Source: Heliocidaris erythrogramma (taxonomy: Eukaryota; Echinodermata; Echinoidea; Camarodonta; Echinometridae). From it: a stretch of 64,000 nucleotides of DNA. Each line of letters opens with the position of its first letter. The stretch's first letter is position 1. Shown here piece by piece: positions 1 through 11,189 of this stretch. The translations under genes and the position numbers were made by a program. Under the pieces are notes generated by a model. It searched no databases. It had not been told where the DNA came from and was given only the letters and a program-made list of their open reading frames with translations. The DNA lies in assembly GCA_025617745.1 (NCBI GenBank), contig CM046869.1:19918994-19982993 (forward strand). Direction: 5' to 3'.

Positions 1-1984
1 TGGTTGAAGTATTATGGTAAAAACACAAACTGCAATCAGGTTCAACAATCAAGCAAGGAAGCAAAAAAAAAATTAGTAGTAAAAAAGCAACATTGAATGT
101 GTAATACCAGAGAAAAAGTTATTTGTAACCAAAACTAAAATGAAGAGATAAAAACAGTATCGTTGTAGAAACACAAGTTGCAATAAGTTTTGACAAGCAA
201 GCAAGAAAAGGAAAAGTTAATAGTAACCAAAGCATAAAAATACAAGTTGCAATATGTTTAACAACAAAGAAAGCAGAGAAAAATTTATCATCATCCAAAA
301 GAATATTGCAGTGGCAACAACAGTATTGGGGCTAGGCTATAGGCACTAGGGCAAATAGGGCAATACGGTTTAAAGATTTCAAGTGCATACCACATTCTGG
401 AGCACTAAATAGCTCAAAATTTCATGTTTTGTACAATTTTGCTTCTCAAATTAATTTACTTTTTAGGAAATATTTTACACATTTCTATCAAATAACCTTG
501 AATATGGAATTTGTAAGAGACTTAATGAGTGCAAAATTTCAATGAAGTCCTGTGCTGAGGCCGAGTTGTCCCTAGTGCCGAGTTAGCCCGGATACACAGT
601 ATCACAGTAAGAACACAAGTTTTGACAAGCAAGAAGCAAGCAAGCGAAGAAAATTTATTAGTAAAAAAAACAACATTGAAGTGGTAATAACAGTATCATT
701 GTAAGAACACAAGTTGCAAAGTTTTAACTAGCAGGAATGCAAGCAAACAGAGAAAAAGTGAATAAAACAAAAATAAAAGTGGTAAAAATAAATAAAGATA
801 TTATTGTAAAAAAAAAAATACAAAAATGAAAGTGATGATATCAGTATCTTTGTAAAAACACAAGTTGCAATAAGCTTTAAGCAGCTTGCAAGCAAGCAGA
901 CAAAATTTGTAAAACCCAAACAAAAGTGAAAGGGCAGTGACAGTATCATTGTAAGAACACAAGTTGCAGCAAGTACTAATCAGCAAGCAAGCAAAGCAAA
1001 GTTATTATTTACCAAAAACAAAATTGAAGTGGTTATAACAGTATTATGGTAAAAACACAAATTGCAATAAGTTTCAACAATCAAACAAGCAAGCAGAAAA
1101 AAGATGTAGTAGTAACCAAGCAACATTGAATGTGTGATATCAATATTATAAGTAGTAATATATACAAACAAACCAAAATTATGAATAATAATAAGCAAGC
1201 AAGAAGAAAAGAAGCTATTCTTTAAAAGAAAAAAAAAAACAATATTGAAGAGGTAATAACAGAATCATTATAAGAACACAAGTTGCAAGCAAGCAAGCAG
1301 AAAATTGTTACCAATACATAATTGAAGTTATATCATTTTCATTGTAAGAAAATAAGTTTGCAGTATTAAGTACAACATGTAACAAGCAAGCAAGCAAGCA
1401 ATCAAGCAAGCAGCGGAAAAAATATTAGTCACCCAAACTAAATTGAAATGTAATAACAGCAGTGGCAGAGATATATTATGCAATTCTATTCATGAAAAAA
1501 ATTCCCCGATGAATAAAATTCCCTGCATATTTCCCCCATGAAGAACAGTATCATTGTAAGAACACAAGTTGCAATAGGTTTTAACAAGCAAACATGCAAC
1601 CGACCAGAGAAAAGGTTATTTGTGACCAAAACATAAATGAAGAGATAATAACAGTATCATTGTAGAAACACAAGTTGCAATAGGTTTTAACAAGTAAGGT
1701 TAAATGGTAGTCAATGTAAGAACACAAGCTGCATTGAATCTTTAAGCAAGCAGAAAAAGTTATTGTAACCAAAGTAAATTGAAATGGGTAATTATAGTAA
1801 CATTGTAAGAACACAAGTAACAATAAGTACTAACAAACAAGCAAGCAAGCAGATAATTTTTTTATCAGTAAGCAAAACAAAATAGGAGTGATAATAACAG
1901 TATTGTAAGAACACAAGTTGCAATAAGTTTTAAAAAACAAGCAAGCAAGCAAGCAAAGAACCTTTATTAGCAACCAAAACAACA
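1..1984. repeat. ~98 bp satellite-like tandem array, segment 1
   Basis: Diverged tandem units of roughly 95-100 bp. Each holds, in order, a block like GTATCATTGTAAGAACACAA, then GTTGCAATAAGT, then a run of AAGC tetramers (CAAGCAAGCAAGCAG), then AAAAGTTATTAGTAACCAAA and a block near AATTGAAGTGGTAATAACA. The same family continues at 5.9-8.2, 8.6-9.0, 9.9-10.2 and 10.6-11.1 kb. Short minus-strand open frames rich in Leu, Cys and Phe occur here because the unit lacks stops in one frame; they repeat the same peptide and are not taken as genes. Confidence 0.85.
328..591. mobile_element. TIR-bounded short element (MITE-like) inside the satellite
   Basis: The left end reads GGGGCTAGGCTATAGGCACT and the reverse complement of the right end reads CCGGGCTAACTCGGCACTAG, so the ends are imperfect inverted repeats that share a GGCACTAGGG core. 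The interior is AT-rich and unlike the ~98 bp unit it interrupts. No coding capacity and no clear target-site duplication could be seen. Confidence 0.6.
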
Positions 1985-2105
1985 TATAGAGGTACTTCAT
2001 CCCTTTTGCAGCCCTAAATTCTGAAATTGTGTGAGTATACAATAAATTACCAAAGAATTATCATTGGAAAACTTGTGTGGGTATGAAAAGGATTGCAATT
2101 TGCTT
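1985..2105. repeat. Fragment of dispersed repeat family D
   Basis: The segment starting GGTACTTCATCCCTTTTGCA matches, in reverse orientation, the ends of segments near 27.5 kb and 61.8 kb (GGGCTGCAAAAGGGATGATA and the preceding CACACAAG...GTAATTTAT blocks). It looks like one arm of a foldback element whose fuller copy lies at 61495-61885. Confidence 0.6.
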
Positions 2106-2134
2106 TTAAGTAAGTGATACAGAGCAGAGGCGGC

Positions 2135-3865
2135 GCTCCCTTTTTTCTCCTTCTGATAAATGCCCCTTTTCAAATCTGATAATTGCCTCCCTATCTCTCT
2201 AATAAGTGCCAGTTTCTCTTTTTGATAAGTGCAATTTTACTTTGGATAAGTGCTCATTTTTCTTTCTAATAAGTGCCCTTTCCCCTTCTGATAAGCGCCT
2301 TTTTTTTTCTCATGATAAATGCCCCCTTTTTTCTCCTTCTGATATGTGCAATTTTACTTCAGATATGTGCCCCTTTTTATTTCTAATAAGTGGCTTTTCC
2401 CTTCTGATAAGTGCCCCTTTTTCTCCTTCTGATAAATGCCCCCATTCTCTCTGTTAAGTGCCCTTTTTACTACTAACCCCCTCTTTTTAAAATCTGATAA
2501 TTGCCTCCCCATCTCTCTAATAAGTTCCTTTTCTCCTTCTGATAAGTGCAATTTTACTTCAGATAAGTGCCACTTTTTGTTTCTAATAAGTGCCCTTTCC
2601 CCTTCTGATAAGTGCTCTTTTTCTCCGGATAAATGCCCCTTTTTTCTGCTTATGATAATTGCCCCTTTCTATCTGATAAATGCCCTTTTTACTACTAATC
2701 CCCTCTCTTTCATTCTAATAAGTGACCTTTCCCCTTCTGATAAATGCCCCTTTTCAAATCTGATAATTGCCTACTTAACTCTTTAATAAGTGCCCTTTTC
2801 TCCTTCTAATAAGTGCCTTTTTTCCCCTTCTGATAAATGCCCCTTTTTTTCTCGTTCTGATAAATGCCCCCTTTCTTTCTGTTAAGTGCCAGTTTACTAC
2901 TAACCTCCTCTTTTCCTTTCTAATAAGTGCCCTTTCCCCTTCTGATAAGTGCCCTTTTTTCTCCTTCTGATAAATGCCCCTATTTTCTCCTGATATATGC
3001 CCCTTTTCAAATCTGATAATTGCCTCTCTAATAAGTGCCCTTTTATCTTTTTGATAGGTGCAATTTTAATTGGGATATGTACCCCTATTTCTTTTTAATA
3101 AGTGCCCTTTCCCCTTCTGATAAGTGCCCTTTTTTCTTTTTTCTCCTGATGATAATTGTCCCTTTTCAAATCTGATAATTGCCTCCTTATCTCTCTAATA
3201 AGTGCCCTTTCTCCTTTTGATAAATGCCATTTTTTCTCCTGTTAAATGCCATCATTCTCTCTGTTAAGTGCCCTTTTTACAACTAACCCCCTCTTTTCCT
3301 TTCTAATAAGTGCCCATTTTCTCCTTATGATATATGCCCCTATTTTCCCCTCCTGATAAATGCCCCTTTTCAAATCTTATAATTGCCTCTCTGATAAGTG
3401 CCCTTTTATCCTTTTGATAGGTGCTATTTTAATTCGGATATGTGCCCTTATTTCTTTTAATAAGTGCCCTTTCTCCTTCTGATAAGTGCCCTTTTTTTCT
3501 CCTGATGATAAATGTCCCTTTTCAAATCTGATAATTGCCTCCTTATCTCTAGTAAGTGCCCTTTTCTCCTTCTGATAAGTGCAATTTTACATTGGATAGG
3601 TGCCCCTTTTTCTTCTAGTAAGTGCCCTTTCCCCTTCTAATAAGTGCCCCTAATTTTTTTCTAATTTGTGCCCTATTCTCCTTTGATACATGTAAGTGCA
3701 TTTTTACTTCTGGTTGGTGCCCTCTTTCCCTTCTAATAAGTACCCACTTTCCCCTTCTGATAAGTGCCCCTTTCCTAATTTAATATGTGCATTTTTCCTC
3801 TTCTCATAAGTGCCCATTTTCACCTCTGATAAGCGCCCTTTCCTCTGATAAATGCTCCCTTTTAT
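2135..3865. repeat. Pyrimidine-rich minisatellite, ~20-25 bp unit
   Basis: About 1.7 kb of tandem short units of the form CTTCTGATAAGTGCCCTTT, with variants GATAAATGCC, CTAATAAGTGCC, GATAATTGCC and GATATGTGCC. Higher-order blocks recur every ~100-250 bp. Short plus-strand frames rich in Ser, Phe, Cys and Pro follow from the repeat. A related C/T-rich remnant lies at 5531-5655. Confidence 0.9.
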
Positions 3866-3958
3866 CATTATTTCCCACTGTTTCTTACAAAAAGAGCCAT
3901 ATCTCTAGCTTCAAAGAATCGGTGCGGCTTTAACAGGTACCCATATTACTACAACTAC

Positions 3959-5001
3959 ACAGTCAGTCCGCAGTCCGTGCGAAAAGCGCTTCTTCTGTGG
4001 AACTCACATTCATGCCGGGGTGAGAATTATGAATATTCATGAGCAGAAGGGTACGGTAGAAAACTGCCAATTACTCCGCTGTTTCTGAACGGATTTTTAC
4101 GATAAATGTGACAAATGAAAAAGGAATGATAATTCTACCAATTTCAACTTAAAACTTAGCAGTTTGACTGAGAAGACTTTTTTAAATGAATAGACCATTT
4201 ACGAGTGAAAATGAACGACGTAACCTTGACGAAAAAGGGTGAAAAAATATTGGTCAGATATCTTGCTGCAAGAAATTTTTAAAATCATTAGAATCGTGAA
4301 GAAATAATCTGTCAGAACTGACTAAAAACCTGAGGATTTAGCTTTTATACCAATCAGGAGTTTGGCAAGTTCAAGCATGATACAGATTATTTCCCATGAA
4401 AAATGAAATCATGCCGAATGACGCTCACCAACACGTCACACAAAGCGTCTGCCCGATACGGCCGAACAAATTTAGTGCACATGGTGTACTACGGTATGTC
4501 CATCCAATCGTACACCTACACACACGGAAGTATAATCTAGTACAGCCCACTTATACACATTTATAAGCACAAGTAGTGGGCTGAATTTGTTCTGTAATAT
4601 AACTCCTTGATGTAGTACATTCTACATGTAAAGTACTGCAAAATCATTTTTAGCGCCAATATTCCAACTCGACATCACTTAGCTTTTAAAACTTTAAACC
4701 AGTCAGGAGTAAAGAGGAAGCAAATAGAGGCCAAAATTGCTCCCCAAAAAGTCTGAAATTTCATCATTTTTGGAGGGGAAAAAAGATATCCAAATCCGAT
4801 CGAATATAGTAATGTTATATACCAAAATAAAGAGGGAAATATCATGAAGAAGTTCCTCTACCATAACCGAACAATTTCTGCATTATTTTCGTTTGAGAGA
4901 TACCTTCTTGACCCCTTGCAAATATCTCGCCAAACTGAAGAGGAAATCAACGTAGGAATCGGCATTTTGGCTCATTAACGCACGGGCTGCAGACTGACTG
5001 T
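3959..5001. mobile_element. Non-coding TIR element of about 1 kb
   Basis: The left end ACAGTCAGTCCGCAGTCCGT and the right end, read on the minus strand (ACAGTCAGTCTGCAGCCCGT), are near-perfect terminal inverted repeats about 1 kb apart. The interior has no long ORF and does not match the flanking minisatellite. It is best read as a non-autonomous DNA transposon. The target-site duplication is not clear. Confidence 0.65.
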
Positions 5002-5530
5002 ACAATGTAAGACAGTGGAGCTGGAGGCAAGAGGGGCATAATGCGTACCCCTCCCCCCCCCAAGCGAAGGATTTCTCATTCCGCTTGCTCGAATGTGCCC
5101 ATAATTACACCAAATAAGAGCATTATTTTCTTAAAATTTCCCCAAAACTCGCTCACTAGCTCTTTTGATACATAATGAAATCAAGCATATCACATAAAGT
5201 ATGTTGATATCGATGTAATCATAAAGAAAAAACAACAACAGGGTTTTTAATGTACAAATTAATAGATCATTCAACATTCCCTCAAATTAATTTGCTGTTG
5301 TCATCATCATTATATCACTATAAATAATGCACAAACAAAGGACTTCAGCATTAGAAAAGAGGCTGAAATTTTGTGCACACTCGCTCACACATGGATCATT
5401 AAATCATCACACATAACTGCTAATTAGGATAGCTGAAACAGTGTCCATAACCACAATAAAAAGGAAGAAGATAATGCTTCATCATGTATTAATCATGTTA
5501 ATTAGACTGTAGGGTAATATCAATTTCACA
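5002..5530. other. Spacer, nothing recognised
   Basis: AT-rich sequence with a C-rich run near 5047-5061. No ORF, repeat unit or inverted repeat was recognised. Confidence 0.5.
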
Positions 5531-5655
5531 ATATTGTCCTTTTTTCACTCTATGTTCACCCATTGTAGGTGCCCCTTTTTTCCCCAAAGTGCCCTTTTTT
5601 TCTGGTGCTCCCCCCCCCCCCACTTTGAAAGACACTCTGCTGCCCCTGAAGTGAT
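5531..5655. repeat. C/T-rich remnant of the 2.1-3.9 kb minisatellite
   Basis: It contains GTGCCCCTTTTTTCCCC and AGTGCCCTTTTTTT blocks like the larger minisatellite, followed by a C12-type run and CACTTTGAAAGACACTCTGC. The end sequence CTCTGCTGCCCC resembles the inverse of GCAGAGGCGGCG at ~2127, so the minisatellite and the 3959-5001 element may sit within one older element. Confidence 0.5.
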
Positions 5656-5689
5656 AAGAACAATTTGGTTACACTTAATTTTTTTTTTT

Positions 5690-5905
5690 TTAATTGCGAA
5701 ATTAAAAAATTATTTTTTGACCATTACTAATACATGTACTTGCATTGATTTCTGAATAGCTCCCTCTACGACAAAAGCTTTCAAGATTTTCATTTCTTAC
5801 AAAGGATTTTATAGAAATTTCATAGGCAGTATCTACAGGATGTCTACTAAACCTGTGCAAAGTTTTGCAGAATTCTGTGTAAGTCTGCCATAGGGATGAA
5901 GTACA
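5690..5905. repeat. Dispersed repeat family D, internal part
   Basis: It reads as the reverse complement of about 61540-61710. Shared blocks include TTATTTTTTGACC, GATTTCTGAATAGCTCCCTC, GGATGTCTACTAAACCTGTG and CAAAGTTTTGCAG. The copies are diverged. An open minus-strand frame across it is incidental, since the other copies are broken in that frame. Confidence 0.65.
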
Positions 5906-8215
5906 TTTAAGTGATAATAAGTGTATCATTGTAAAAACCCAAGTTGCAATAAGCTTTGGCAAACTTGCAAGCAAGCTGACAACTTTTGGCTTACCAAAAC
6001 AAAAGTGAAAGGGCAGTGAAAGTATCATTGTAAGAAACAAGTTGCCTTAAATTTTAACAAGCAAGCAAGGAAGCAGAGAAAAGGCTCTTTGTAACCAACA
6101 CAAAATTAGTAGGACAAAAGCAGTATCTTTGTAAGGACGCAAAATGCAAGTTTTAATAAGCAAACAAGCAGGAAGAGAAAAGGATCTTTGTAACCAAAAC
6201 AAAATTAGAGTGGCAATAACAGTATCATAAATAATAAGGTTTAACGAGCAAGCATGCAAAAGTTATTAGCAACCATAACAATAGTGAAGTGGCGATAACA
6301 GTTATCATCGTAAGAACACAAGTTACAGTAAGGGTTAGCAAGCAAGAAAATGGGGGGGGGGAAGATTAGCAAGCAAAGCAAAATTGAAGTGATAACAGGA
6401 TCATTGTAAGAACACAATTTGCAATAAATACTAACAAGCAAGCAAATAAGCAAACAGAAAAAGTTATTTGTAACTAAAAACAAAAATGAAGGGTATAACA
6501 ATATCATTGTCAGAACACTAATTGCAATAAGTTTTAACGAGCAAGCATGCAAAAGTTATTAGCATCCATAACAATAGTGAAGTGGCGATAACCGTTATCA
6601 TTGTAAGAACACTAGTTCCAGTAGAAAAGAAAATGGGGTTTAAAACAATTAGCAAGCAAAGCAAAATTGAAAAATTGAAAAGAAAATGGGGTTTAAAACA
6701 ATTAGCAAGCAAAGCAAAATTGAAGTGATGATAAAAGTATCATTGTAATAACACAATTTGCAATAAGTAACAAGCTAAAAAGTAAGCAAACAGAAAAAGT
6801 TATTTGTAACCAAAACAAACATGATGGGTTATAACAGTATCATTGGAAGATCAAAAGCTGCAATAAGTACTAACAAGCAAGCAAGTAAGCAGAAATAGTT
6901 ATTTGTAACCAAAATAAAAATTAAGATCATGATGAATTAACAGAACACAGGTTTCAATAAGTTTAACAAGCAAGCAACCAGAAAAAAGCTACTAGTAACC
7001 AAAAGTAAAGTTAAAGTGGCGATAACAGTATCATTGTAAAATCACCGTAACAAGCAAGAAAGCAGAGAAAAAATGTCAGCACCAAAACAAAACTTCAATC
7101 ATAATAACGGTATCATTGTAAGATCACAGGTGGCAATAAGTTTTTAATAAGCAAGCAAACAAGCAGAACAATTTTGTTAACAGCCCAAACAAAGTTGAAG
7201 TAGTAATAATAGTATCGTTGTAGATACACAATTTGCAATAAGTACAAGCAAGCAAGCAAGCAGAGAAAAATGTTATTAGCAATCATAATAACGGTATCAT
7301 TGTAAGATCACAAGTTGCAATAAGTTTTTAATAAACAAGCAAACAAGCAGAACAGTTTTGTTAACAGCCCAAACAAAGTTGAAGTAGTAATAATAGTATC
7401 GTTGTAGATACACAATTTGCAATAAGTACAAGCAAGCAAGCAAGCAAGCAGAGAAAAAAGTTATTAGCAATCATAATAACGGTATCATTGTAAGATCACA
7501 AGTTGCAATAAGTTTTTAATAAGCAAGCAAACAAGCAGAACAAGCAGAACAGTTTTGTTAACAGCCCAAACAAAGTTGAAGTAGTAATAATAGTATCGTT
7601 GTATAAACACAATTTGTAATAAGTACAAGCAAGCAAGCAAGCAGGGAAAAATGTTATTAGCAATCATAATAACGGTATCATTGTAAGATCACAAGTTGCA
7701 ATAAGTTTTTAATAAGCAAGCAAACAAGCAGAACAATTTTGTTAACAGCCCAAACAAAGTTGAAGTAGTAATAATAGTATCGTTGTTGATACACAATTTG
7801 TAATAAGTACAAGCGAGCAAGCAAGCAGAGAAAAAAAATTATTAGCAACAAAACTGAAACTGTAATAACACAAGTTGCAATAAGTTTTAAGAAGCAAGCA
7901 GGCAACCAAAGAAAAAGTTATTAGGAACCCAAACAATATTGAAGTGGCAATAACAGTGTCATTGTAAGAACACAAGTTTCAATAAGTACTAACAAGCAAG
8001 CAAGCAGACAAAAAGTTATTTGTAACCAAAACAGAAATTGAAGGGTAATAACAGTATCGTTTAAAGAACACAAGTTGCAATCAGTTTTAACAAGCAATCA
8101 AGCCATGAAAAAAAAGTCATTAGTAACCAAAAACAAAATTGAAGTGGTAATAACAGTATCGGTGTAAGCACACAAGTTGCAATAAGTCTTACAGATAAAT
8201 AGATGCAAAAAGTTA
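5906..8215. repeat. ~98 bp satellite-like tandem array, segment 2
   Basis: Continuation of the ~98 bp family seen at 1-1984, with units separated by GTATCATTGTAAGA and AAGCAAGCAAGCAG blocks. A G8 run sits near 6353-6360, and a ~60 bp local duplication lies at 6600-6720 (AAAATGGGGTTTAAAACAAT occurs twice). Confidence 0.85.
7105..7860. repeat. Higher-order repeat (dimer of the ~98 bp unit)
   Basis: The block CGGTATCATTGTAAGATCAC recurs at about 7108, 7292, 7480 and 7673, giving periods of 184, 188 and 193 bp. Each period holds two different monomers, one with AAGTTTTTAATAAGCAAGC and one with ATAGTATCGTTG. The copies are much more alike than neighbouring single units, so this block was amplified recently. 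Confidence 0.8.
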
Positions 8216-8570
8216 TGAGTCACCAAAACCCCCCAAACTCTGATCACATTAAATTTGCATGAAAGATTTAAGCAAAATGTCTATCCCCCTGTAGGTTCGG
8301 GGTTAAGAATAGGCCTAACGTATCTCCTGCGTGTCGTAAAAGGCGACTAATAGGAGCCAAACATTCTACCCAACTAAATTTAATTTATGATACTTAAACG
8401 ATCTTGATATTTCTATATAGAATTCAATGTAATATGATTTTGGTGGGATGTAAAGTGAAATATGAAGACAAAAGAATGAACAAAAGTAATTGGTAAACAT
8501 ATACATATTTTGAAAAAGGAACACATATGTAAGTTGAAGGACAGAAGTTGCAATGAGTATTAACAAGAAA
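8170..8570. repeat. Segmental duplicate copy 1, with SINE-like conserved core
   Basis: It matches 10190-10570 over nearly the whole length. It includes GTAGGTTCGGGGTTAAGAAT and then GTATCTCCTGCGTGTCGTAA, ending in AGGCGACTAA. That core is far better conserved between the two copies than its flanks. From memory it resembles a short domain shared by many invertebrate SINEs, with a GGTTCG box like a Pol III B box; this identification is tentative. Confidence 0.6.
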
Positions 8571-8985
8571 GCAAGCAGAGAAATGTTATTAGCAACCCCA
8601 AAAATATAGAAGTGGCAAAACAGTGTCATTGTAAGAACACAAGTTGCAATAAGTTGTACAATCGAGCAAACAAGATGAAGAAAAGTTATTACCACCCAGA
8701 ACCCAGAAGGGGGTAATAACATCATTATTGTAAGAACACAATTTGAAATTGGTTCCAACAATCAAGCAGAGAAAAAGTTTAATTAACAACCAAAACATGA
8801 TTGAAGTGGCAATAAGAGTATCATTGAAAGAACACAAGTTTTGATAAGTACTAACAAGCAAGCAAGTAAGTAGAAAACAAAGTTATTTCTAACCAAAACA
8901 AAGTGGTAATACCGTATCATTGGAAGAATGCAAGTAACAATAATTTTTCAACAAGCAAGCAGAGGGGGGAAAAATAGCACCCAAA
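8571..8985. repeat. ~98 bp satellite-like tandem array, segment 3
   Basis: Several more diverged ~98 bp units (AAGAACACAAGTTGCAATAA, AACAAGCAAGC). They lie between duplicate copy 1 and the retrotransposon relic. Confidence 0.75.
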
Positions 8986-8989
8986 TCGA

Positions 8990-9905
8990 AATTTGATTGG
9001 TAATAGCAGTATCCTTATAATAATAATCCATATGGTTTAAAATGTCCTTAATTAACTCTGTAGAGTGCTCTAGGTGCAGAGTAGGATGAAGAAATACAGA
9101 AAGAATAAAGTAGAAATACAAGAGAAGAATATAATAATTAAAGGGACGCATTGAACAAGTACATGGAAGTTTTGAACAAATCTGCACTGCAAAAACTGGG
9201 GTGTTAAAACTGACACCAGTTGGTGTTAATAGAGGACCACACCCTTAGGGTGTTAAAATTACACCCCAGAGTTTCAACATAACACCAAAGAGTGTTAAAT
9301 AACACCCAAAGGTGTTGTAATAACAGCACTGGGTGTTGATTTAACATCACAGATTTAACACCGGTGTAAAATGACTGGTGTGGTCCTCTATGTACACCAG
9401 TTAACACCACAGTTTTTGCTGTGTGGAGAATTGCAATTTCTAATAACTAAAGGTAGGTCATTCCATAAAGGCTCATCCCCCCAATGTTTTGTAGCTATTT
9501 TAGGAACAAGAGAAGCAGAGTTGGATGAACGTAAATTTCTGACAGGAGTGTATTTGCGAACTAGGCTTACATATTACGATGAGGAGCAGAACCCTTGACG
9601 CAATAGAAAACAAGTAGTAAAATTTTTAAAAGAATGCGGTTTCTGACTTGAAACAAGTGGAGTGATTACAGAGTAGCGGTGATATGAATGTGTTTCTTAG
9701 ACGGGGTGTGTTTCTTATGGGGTGCTAATCAAAGCATGAAATAATTTCTCTGTAGCCGATTTAGTTAAGTATTTTCTGATGAACCCATTAATATTACAAA
9801 GTTGGTACCTCACTGATATACAAATACTGAAAATTTGATGAGACATTGTCATGCTGTAGTCTAACAATATTCCAAGTTTGCGACAAGTTTGGGACACAAA
9901 GTTGC
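8990..9905 (-). pseudogene. Decayed L2/CR1-like non-LTR retrotransposon, RT C-terminal part and 3' end, split by a palindromic insertion
   Basis: Read on the minus strand, 9715-9900 encodes RKLGILLDYSMTMSHQI and then FIRKYLTKSATEKLFHALIS. This is the pattern typical of the segment after the catalytic core in L2/CR1/Jockey-like reverse transcriptases (NLGV..D..L....HI...C, IRKYLT......L..A.I.SR). Further down, after an in-frame stop, come VRKYTPVRNLRSSNSASLVP and WGDEPLWNDLPLVIRNC, matching the usual R..LRSS...L.VP and LWN.LP..IR motifs. A 238 bp palindrome (9187-9424) then interrupts, and the frame resumes with DLFKTSMYLFNASL and a stop, matching the usual F K..LKT.LF end. The 3' tail holds a TTA-type repeat near 9021-9034. 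The catalytic YxDD region is absent. The element is dead: truncated, with stops and an insertion. Confidence 0.8.
9187..9424. mobile_element. Palindromic GTGTTA-rich MITE inserted in the RT relic
   Basis: The left end CACTGCAAAAACTGGGGTGT and the right end, read on the minus strand (CACAGCAAAAACTGTGGTGT), are inverted repeats. The interior is built of GGTGTTA/TAACACC motifs and can fold along its whole length. An inner pair, AGAGGACCACACC and GGTGTGGTCCTCT, sits at about 9231 and 9388. It lies exactly between two segments of RT reading frame, which defines it as a later insertion. No clear target-site duplication remains. Confidence 0.8.
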
Positions 9906-10190
9906 AATAAGTACAAATAAGCAAGCAAGCAGAAAATAAGTTATGAGCAACCATAACAATATCGAAGTGGCAATAACACTGTCATTATAAGAACACATGT
10001 TTTAATAATTACTAACAAGCAAGCAAGCGGACGAAAAGTTTTTTGTAACCAAAACAAAAATGAAGGGGTAATAACAGTATCATTTCAGGAACACAAGTTG
10101 CAATAACTTTTTTAACAAGCAATCAAGCCAGCAAAAAAAAAAGTCTTTAGTAACCAAAACAAAATTGAAGTGGTAATAACAGCATCACTG
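9895..10190. repeat. ~98 bp satellite-like tandem array, segment 4
   Basis: Three or so units with AACACAAGTTGCAATAA and AACAAGCAAGCAAGC blocks. They lead into duplicate copy 2 just as segment 2 leads into duplicate copy 1. Confidence 0.75.
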
Positions 10191-10570
10191 TAAGCACTCA
10201 GATGCAATAAGTCTTACAGATAAATAGATGCTAAAAGTTATGAGTCACCAAACCCCCCAAACTCTGATCACATTAAATTTGCATGAATGACATTTGTCTT
10301 TGCCCCTGTAGGTTCGGGGTTAAGAATAGGCCTAACGTATCTCCTGCGTGTCGTAAAAGGCGACTAAAAGGAGCCAAACACTGCCCAGCTAAATTTAATT
10401 TATGATACTTGCATGATATTTCATGATAGAATTCATTGTAATATGATTTTGGTAAAATATGAAGGAAAAAAAATTAGCAAAAGTAATTGGTAAGCACATA
10501 CATATTTTGAAAAAGGAACACAAATGTAATTTGAAGAACACAAGTTGCAATAAGTACTTACAAACAATCA
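10190..10570. repeat. Segmental duplicate copy 2, with SINE-like conserved core
   Basis: Second copy of the 8170-8570 segment about 2.02 kb away in the same orientation. The match runs from the satellite unit through CTGATCACATTAAATTTGCA and the GTTCGGGGTTAAGAATAGGC core to TACATATTTTGAAAAAGGAA. The retrotransposon relic lies between the copies. Confidence 0.65.
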
Positions 10571-11095
10571 AGCAAGCTGAGAAAAATGTATTAGTAACAA
10601 CAAAATTAAACTGATAACAACAGTATAGTAAGAACACAGGTTGCAATAAGTCTTAACAAACAAGCAGGTAAGCAAAGAAATGTAAATCAAAATTGAAAGG
10701 GCAGTGACAGTAGCATAAGAACACATAAGTTGCAATTAGTTTTAACAAGCAAGTAGAGAAAAGCTTCTTTTTAACCAAAACAAAATTGAAGTTGTAGTAA
10801 CAGTATCATTGTAAGAACACAAGAACACACAAGTTGCAATAAGTTTCAACAAGCAGGTAGTTGGAAAAAAAAAAGTTATTAGCAACCAAAACAAAATCGA
10901 GGTGATAATAGTAGTATCATTTAACAACACAAAGTGCAATAAATTCAACAAGCAAGAAACCAAGCAGAGAAAATTTATTAGCAATCTAAACAAAATTGAA
11001 GTGGAATTAAACAGCATCATCTTAACAACACAAGTTCCAATAAGGTTTGAAAGACAAGCAAGCAAGCAAGGATAACTTCTGTAATCAAGATGAAG
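10571..11095. repeat. ~98 bp satellite-like tandem array, segment 5
   Basis: The last units of the ~98 bp family (AAGAACACAAGTTGCAATAA and CAAGCAAGCAAGG end near 11070). After this the base pattern changes. Confidence 0.8.
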
Positions 11096-11189
11096 AAACA
11101 TAATGTCTCAAGGGGAAAAAAATCTGCTAATAAGCTAATCCAAACCATATAAATGATAAATAGAAACAGTTTCAGGCGTAATAAGAGTT

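Noticed and set aside
728-2042. Series of minus-strand open frames rich in Leu, Cys and Phe
   Set aside because: All are the same satellite unit translated repeatedly; the peptide changes with every indel and has no start context or splice structure.
2206-2786. Ser/Phe/Pro-rich plus-strand frames
   Set aside because: Translation of the short pyrimidine minisatellite; no non-repeat sequence is included.
7400-7460. AAGC tetramer runs considered as CRISPR-like spaced repeats
   Set aside because: Units are degenerate, spacing is irregular and the surrounding DNA is eukaryotic satellite.
8290-8350. Possible tRNA gene because of GGTTCG box
   Set aside because: No cloverleaf, A box or acceptor stem could be drawn; it is better explained as a SINE-like core.
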